Of a stretch of 64,000 nt of DNA, positions 59,313-64,000 are shown in pieces. Position 1 is the stretch's first letter. Each line of letters begins with the position of its first letter. The notes under the pieces are model-generated. The model was given only the letters and a program-made list of their open reading frames with translations, ran no database searches and was not told the DNA's origin. Source of the stretch: Gaertneriomyces semiglobifer (lineage: Eukaryota; Chytridiomycota; Chytridiomycetes; Spizellomycetales; Spizellomycetaceae); contig JAHLKF010000002.1 of NCBI GenBank assembly GCA_025558075.1, positions 992,001 to 1,056,000 on the forward strand, read 5' to 3'. A program made the position numbers and the translations under genes.

Positions 59313-61358
59313 ATGGTGGATACTCCTAGGCGTACGTCTGCCCGCTTGCAGGCTCGGTACGCGAATCATGACCATCATCATGTTGACAGTTTGGCGTCAG
59401 GCATGGGTGGTGGTGTCGAGACGGCACGGCGTCGTAGAACAGTAGGCACGTCTTTGCAAAGGAGTATTTTTGAAAACCATCATCAACAAGAGAATATAGA
59501 ACCACGAACATGGCTCGATGACGACGATCCCAATACACCAGTCGTCAACAAGACACGAGTTAACGGGAAAACACCACATCCTATTCGCAAAAATTGGGAG
59601 GCCGGCAAGACTCCTGCTGCACACATGAAGCCTCTGTTTTTAACCCCGCAAAAGATGCCTGAGCCACCAGTGCTCCCACCGCTGAATCTTCCGGTTGCGC
59701 CGAAGAACTGGCGGAATCTGAATATAGATGATGAAAACCCATTTAGAGTGGACTACAAACCTGAAGATGTTCTTCACGGACGTGAAGATGAACCAGATGA
59801 GTCTGGGCATGGCAGCGGTAGTGAGCTTGATGATGCTGCCGACTCTGACGAGGTCATTGTCGCAGCGAAGACCGATAACATCTTGCATGTCTTCATTGTT
59901 GAAGGGCAGTCGGTCTTGAAGGATAATTGGGTTACTTTGGCCAAGTGGCTTTCAGTCGTTTTTATTCTTCTCGTTGCCTGGATGAATTTCTCATCCATCA
60001 CCCGCTCTCTCCGACCTGTTAGCGACACTGTTTCAAATGCATGGGGCAACGCCGTAGATTATGGAACGCATTTAAAGAATGAAGTTGACAAGGTTGCGTC
60101 CGAAGCCGTTCAAAGTCGAGGTTCTTCATTATCGTCACCAGCAACGGGCGGCGACAAGCGAACAAGGGTTAAGGATAGTTTGGGCGTAACAACGGCTCCT
60201 ATTCAAACCGTGACTGAAGTATCGTATACGACTACCATCATTGCCGCGCCGTCAGGTCTTCCGGTTGCCGAAGAGTGGGAAGCGCTCCGACAGAAAGTTA
60301 TAGGTTTAGAACAGAGACTGGACTATTTGAATGATCGGGACGCCACTATATTTGAAAACCTTGATGCGCGAATGCGAGATGTTAAGCGAGCCATGGAGGT
60401 TTCGGGAGAGGTTGATCGTATGCGAGATCAGTACGGAGCAGTGCTGGAGGATCTTCGACAAGAAATTCGGGACATGCGAAACAAGTTGAGCGAGGTATGC
60501 GGTTCGCATTTGCCACTTCATTCAATAGACGATTGCTTGCTGACAATGAACTTTTTTTTCCCACAAAAGCCTTCTCAATCCTCAGATGAAATGATGTGGT
60601 ATATTCAAGATCAGATGAATACATTGTTGGACGAACGTTTGCAGGACATTCAGGGCGATCATTCAGAGGAACGCTCGGAAAGCCATCGGCCAGATTTTGC
60701 CTTGTGGGGAGCAGGTGCCGAGTATATCCCAAGTTTGACGACGCAGACGTACACCCCATCGATGAGGTCGACGTTACTGTCCTCTTTCTTCTCCTGGCTC
60801 CGATCACCGATACCGATCAAGAGTCCCGTTATTGCGTTGAATGAGGGAACCAATCCCGGAGAATGCTGGCCTATGAAAGGAAGTGCAGGTTCGTTAGGAG
60901 TGTACCTCGCCGCGGACGTTGTTATCGATTCGGTGACCCTTGCCCATGTACCCAAGTCAAAGTGGACGTCTCCAAAATCTGGGAGATCCGCACCAAAGGA
61001 GTTCGAAGTTTGGTCTGTGTGGGATATTGAGCATTTTCTACGGCTGAACAAGGACCTGGAGACTGCTCGACACCCCATTATCGTGGAAGGGAGGAGACCG
61101 CCAGCGGTTCTTTTGGCCTCCGGCAGGTTTGATCCGGGCACAAGAGACAAGGAAGTTTTCGTGGTGACTGAAGAGGCGAAACGTGTAACGAGACATGTGT
61201 TCAATCATTTCGGCGCAGGGACCAGTGTCATCGTTTTGCGCATTTTGAGCAATCACGGACATCCTGACTACACATGCCTCTATCGGATCAGTGTGCATGG
61301 ACACAGCGTGGAAGGACTTTTGGCGCAAGACGAGGAAAGCGGAAATGTTGACATGTAA
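59313..61358 (+). CDS. SUN-domain nuclear-envelope protein (Sad1/UNC84)
   Basis: The inner nuclear membrane half of a LINC complex. Exons are 59313-60494 and 60570-61358, with an intron at 60495-60569 (GTATGC, branch GCTGAC, AAAAG); 656 residues. The N-terminal ~210 residues are polar and nucleoplasmic. One TM segment lies near 214-232 (WLSVVFILLVAWMNFSS). A lumenal coiled coil (~330-400; LEQRLDYLNDRDATIFENLD) leads to the SUN domain (about 445-650): RPDFALWGAGAEYIPSLTTQ, ALNEGTNPGECWPMKGSAGS, IDSVTLAHVPKSKWTSPKSG and KEFEVWSVWDIE, then a hydrophobic beta-strand core. The intron is 75 nt, a multiple of three with no stop, so retention would add 25 residues in frame. Confidence 0.92.
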   Translation: MVDTPRRTSARLQARYANHDHHHVDSLASGMGGGVETARRRRTVGTSLQRSIFENHHQQENIEPRTWLDDDDPNTPVVNKTRVNGKTPHPIRKNWEAGKTPAAHMKPLFLTPQKMPEPPVLPPLNLPVAPKNWRNLNIDDENPFRVDYKPEDVLHGREDEPDESGHGSGSELDDAADSDEVIVAAKTDNILHVFIVEGQSVLKDNWVTLAKWLSVVFILLVAWMNFSSITRSLRPVSDTVSNAWGNAVDYGTHLKNEVDKVASEAVQSRGSSLSSPATGGDKRTRVKDSLGVTTAPIQTVTEVSYTTTIIAAPSGLPVAEEWEALRQKVIGLEQRLDYLNDRDATIFENLDARMRDVKRAMEVSGEVDRMRDQYGAVLEDLRQEIRDMRNKLSEVCGSHLPLHSIDDCLLTMNFFFPQKPSQSSDEMMWYIQDQMNTLLDERLQDIQGDHSEERSESHRPDFALWGAGAEYIPSLTTQTYTPSMRSTLLSSFFSWLRSPIPIKSPVIALNEGTNPGECWPMKGSAGSLGVYLAADVVIDSVTLAHVPKSKWTSPKSGRSAPKEFEVWSVWDIEHFLRLNKDLETARHPIIVEGRRPPAVLLASGRFDPGTRDKEVFVVTEEAKRVTRHVFNHFGAGTSVIVLRILSNHGHPDYTCLYRISVHGHSVEGLLAQDEESGNVDM

Positions 61359-62222
61359 ATGGAAGGGATTTATTGGGATGGTTTTCCATAAGCTATCAGA
61401 AGGAAGGAGCGTTGGTTGGGGTGGAACGCGCCGCTGGACACAGACAATGACAGTGTGCTGAATATGCTGTCATTCACGCCGGTAGCTGCAGCCGGCTAAT
61501 CCTGAAGGTGGAGTCCGCGGTGGAGATTTCTTCTGGACCTTGTTCGCGGTTTGGTGCTACGTGCCCATTGTTTGCGGACCGAAATTTGGCTCTTGTATGA
61601 GTGGAGGAATGGTTTTATTTATGCACTCTGTGATCTGCTGCTGGACGACAGCGGGTAATGGTGGTTTTCCAAGTACATAATTGAATTGAACTTTTTCGAA
61701 CGTGCGGTGCTGGGTTAGAAGCCAGGCTGCCATGTTCGATTCATCATGTTTGGATTAAGGCCGTTTTACGCGTCAAGGTTATGCGTTTTCTCACTGCGAA
61801 CCGCCATTTGAGAAGACTCTGCACACACAACGAAAACAAAGCCTTCCAATTAATGGCATATGAAGGAGAAACCATGGCGAAAGGAGTGCTTGTCCTTATG
61901 ATTTCCTTTCGTATCAGATAAGATGCCGCACAATAATAGGGCCCGTTAGAACCACTTATTGATAATCAGATCACGTGTTTGTTCATCTGAATCACGGCGG
62001 GTCCACAATAAGCGACGCTCATCGCAACGACGACGACGACGAACCACCGAAAACAGAACAGAACAGACCGTCGCCCCCGAGGACCCAACAGCACTTCATT
62101 TTACACCTGGTAGGTGTTTCTCGGTCTACATCAGGAAACGATGTCATCCGGCGCTTGTTTTTGGTGAGATGCTTGGTTGGCTAAACTTTTGCCCTCAGAT
62201 CCCCCTCGGCCTTTGGGAAAAA
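61359..62222. other. Intergenic region upstream of the COX gene
   Basis: 864 bp between same-strand genes. It contains a CACGTG site (separate entry). A plus-strand frame from 61959 overlaps the COX start in another frame and looks like chance. Confidence 0.5.
61971..61978. promoter_or_regulatory. TCACGTGT E-box upstream of the COX gene
   Basis: A CACGTG core lies about 245 bp before the COX start. Such sites bind Cbf1-type bHLH factors, which are linked to respiratory genes in some fungi. Function here is inferred from position only. Confidence 0.3.
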
Positions 62223-62943
62223 ATGTCCTCTCTTGCCCGTGCTGCCAACGTCTCCTCCAAGGTTCTTACTGGCGTTTGCCGTAGGTCCTTTGGCGTCTTA
62301 TCCTCTGTGAGGCAAGGTAAATATCAGTGTGCTTTTGCTCTCCTCGTTTGTTGGCCGAGCGCGGAGCTCGGTTCACTTACGTGTCGGAGAATATGAGCAG
62401 CCCCAAGTCTTGTTTCTAAAACCTTATGATTTCCAGCTACTACTCCTTCCACCACCGCCCAGGGACAGAGTCTCACTACCCCACCGGGTTTCCGTGCTCC
62501 TGGTCAGATTCCCACCGACTGGGAAGTCGCAACCGGTGCCGAACGTTACGAACTCCTCAAGCGTCTCGCTGGTGAGGAGCCTTGGGAGGACCTTCAGCCC
62601 GTCTACTTGGCGCAGCGCCCTACCAAGAAGAACCCCGCTGTGATCACTGGTGTCGACCCTGAGCGTTACATTGCTTGCACAGGTATGTTGATACTACTCA
62701 TCCTGCGCAAATACGCCATTTACTGACCAAAAAATCAACCTTTGAATATTATAGGTTTCCCTGCTGATTCTCACGAGGCTATCTGGTTGACCATTCGTGA
62801 CCACGGAAAGGAGCGTGTGGACCGTTGCCCTCACTGCGGAAACGCTTTCAAGGTATGCTTACAGGAATGAACCCCATTATCATGTCACTCCTGACATCTT
62901 ACCCTGTTTTTCTCAGTACGAGCAGGAACACGCTCACCACTAA
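62223..62943 (+). CDS. Cytochrome c oxidase zinc subunit (yeast Cox4 / animal COX5B)
   Basis: A nuclear-encoded, matrix-side subunit of complex IV. Exons are 62223-62316, 62437-62682, 62755-62852 and 62917-62943; 154 residues. The N-terminus (MSSLARAANVSSKVLTGVCR) is a basic, amphipathic mitochondrial presequence. The mature part has IPTDWEVATGAERYELLKRL, then EEPWEDLQPVYLAQRPTKKN. The zinc-site region includes ERYIACTGFPADSHEAIWLT and RCPHCGNAFKYEQE. The last exon codes only YEQEHAHH. All splice sites are canonical (donors GTAAAT, GTATGT and GTATGC). Confidence 0.93.
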
Positions 62944-63188
62944 TCGCCATCCACCAATGCATACGAAATGAAATGTCGGGGCGGAAGTAGATACCTCACC
63001 ACTTTATCTGGCTCCTCTCTATAAACGAAATAAATTACATCTGCCGAGAATGCGACCTCATGCTTCTAGGCTGAACTATCTCGTGATATCTGTCTTCGCA
63101 AGTAGATCTGGCAGTAGCAGGGCATGCATCAATGGAATCACTGCTCCCGATCATAGACACGCACGGAGCACATAGCGCATAAAGATAA

Positions 63189-63687
63189 TTATTGTGTTTT
63201 CTCTCCAATGGATTGGTCCGCTGCTTGCGCTTGTGTTACCGCATTATGGCAGTCGTATAGCTGCTTCAATGTTCCTGAACAAGCGGTTGGATTGGTGGGA
63301 TTCTCCTGCAGGCATGTCTGATATGTGGTTATTTCTGAGGCACAACGCTGCTTGACAAGGCGAAGTGAAGTAACACTATCATACGATGGTGAGAATACAC
63401 TCGTCAGTTTGATGAACGAACAGTCATGAACGAAGCGGGTCGGCAAGCCCCTTGGTCAAGCATACTTTTCTTCTGCGCATTTGGTAACTGCTGCCTTCTC
63501 TTTGGCGCATACACTCTCCCAGTCATTCGGGTTCTTTTCAAAACATTGTCTGTAAATGTAAGTGTCAGTTCAAAATCTGCGATGAGCAGACCGAAAACGA
63601 GCCAAATGCTTCTGCTTCTTACGTGAAAAACATTAACTGCATATGGCAATGCTTGCCAATCTCTTCCATTGATGATTCCATATCCAT
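63189..63687 (-). CDS. Twin CX9C mitochondrial intermembrane-space protein (CHCHD5-like)
   Basis: Predicted substrate of the Mia40 import pathway. Three exons: 63687-63623, 63549-63466 and 63375-63189; introns GTAAGA..TACAG and GTATGC..ATAG; 111 residues, the size of animal CHCHD5. Four CX9C-related segments appear in order: CHMQLMFFTQC (split by intron 1), CAKEKAAVTKC, CASEITTYQTC and CSGTLKQLYDC. Each has exactly nine residues between its Cys. Splicing is required: only the joined frames give the first two motifs with the right spacing, which strongly supports the model. There is no presequence, as expected for this class. Confidence 0.82.
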
Positions 63688-64000
63688 CTTGTATATTAAA
63701 AAGCTGGGTTAATGACGGTCGCTTAGATTCTGAAAGGATGTCAAGGTTTCTGCCTCAGATCTTGAATTTGCACTCGGTCCAAAATTATTGGGAACAAACC
63801 GTCAGTATTAATCGGCGTTTTCGTGATGAAGGGAGCTGAGAACGTACAACGTTTGGACAGCGGGGAGAGTGGACCAGCAGCTCACCTGCTAAAACCAGAA
63901 CGAATCATGCCAACCGTTATAAAGACTGGGCATCATATCCTCAAAGACGCATGTTGGCAAGCAAGCATCTCAGCAGATATACCCCACTTGACCAGGTATT
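63688..64000. other. Window end, upstream of CHCHD5-like gene
   Basis: 313 bp without a firm gene. Short plus-strand frames start at 63738 (MSRFLPQILNLHSVQ, 33 codons) and at about 63952 (MLASKHLSRYTPLDQ then GTATT, a possible donor). Either could be the first exon of a gene continuing beyond the window; I cannot decide. Confidence 0.3.

Overview
The window is a gene-dense stretch of nuclear DNA from a eukaryote, most likely a zoosporic (flagellated) early-diverging fungus such as a chytrid. Four lines of evidence support this. It opens inside an axonemal outer-arm dynein heavy chain, so the organism builds motile flagella. It carries fungal-type genes (LCL2, ERG28, FOL3, SPS19-like 2,4-dienoyl-CoA reductase). 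Introns are short (about 50-80 nt), mostly GT..AG, with CTAAC/CTGAC-like branch sites. It also keeps genes that most Dikarya have lost or replaced (SKA3, BLOC1S2). I cannot name the genus. All gene models were spliced by eye, with reading frame and conserved family residues checked across each junction. No RNA-level evidence was available.

Layout. 1-13 kb: dynein heavy chain (+, truncated by the window edge) converging on the spliceosomal Myb protein CDC5 (-). 13-19 kb: a small Cys-rich membrane protein (+), a basic nuclear-like protein (-), BLOC1S2 (-), a Spo7/CNEP1R1-like protein (+) and YAE1 (-). 19-25 kb: SKA3 (-) divergent from dihydrofolate synthase FOL3 (+), NudC (-) divergent from adenine phosphoribosyltransferase (+), and a WKF-domain nucleolar protein (-). 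25-34 kb: peroxisomal 2,4-dienoyl-CoA reductase (+), a divergent Rab-like GTPase (-), 5-oxoprolinase (+), LCL2 (-) and inositol monophosphatase (+). 34-41 kb: exocyst SEC3 (-, ten exons), a four-TM MARVEL-like protein (-) and a secreted or multi-TM protein of unknown function (+). 41-51 kb is the accessory-looking part. It holds an ankyrin array of 30-residue repeats with a decayed tail, 2.6 kb without a convincing gene, a carboxylesterase fused to an ABCG transporter half (-), and another 1.5 kb without a clear gene. 51-64 kb: a MYND-finger protein (+), TFIIF beta (-), cystathionine beta-lyase (+), ERG28 (+), calcineurin B (-), a SUN-domain protein (+), cytochrome c oxidase zinc subunit (+) and a CHCHD5-like twin CX9C protein (-).

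The genes do not form one pathway. They are mostly housekeeping genes with compact divergent or convergent spacing. Loose themes are membrane traffic (SEC3, BLOC1S2, Rab-like GTPase), one-carbon/sulfur/glutathione metabolism (FOL3, cystathionine lyase, 5-oxoprolinase), mitochondria (COX, CHCHD5) and nuclear envelope or kinetochore (SUN, Spo7-like, SKA3). The most unusual items are the esterase-ABCG fusion, the fungal SKA3, the ankyrin array with its decayed downstream repeats, and the GTPase with non-canonical switch and base-recognition motifs. I recognised no tRNA, rRNA, CRISPR array or intact transposon.
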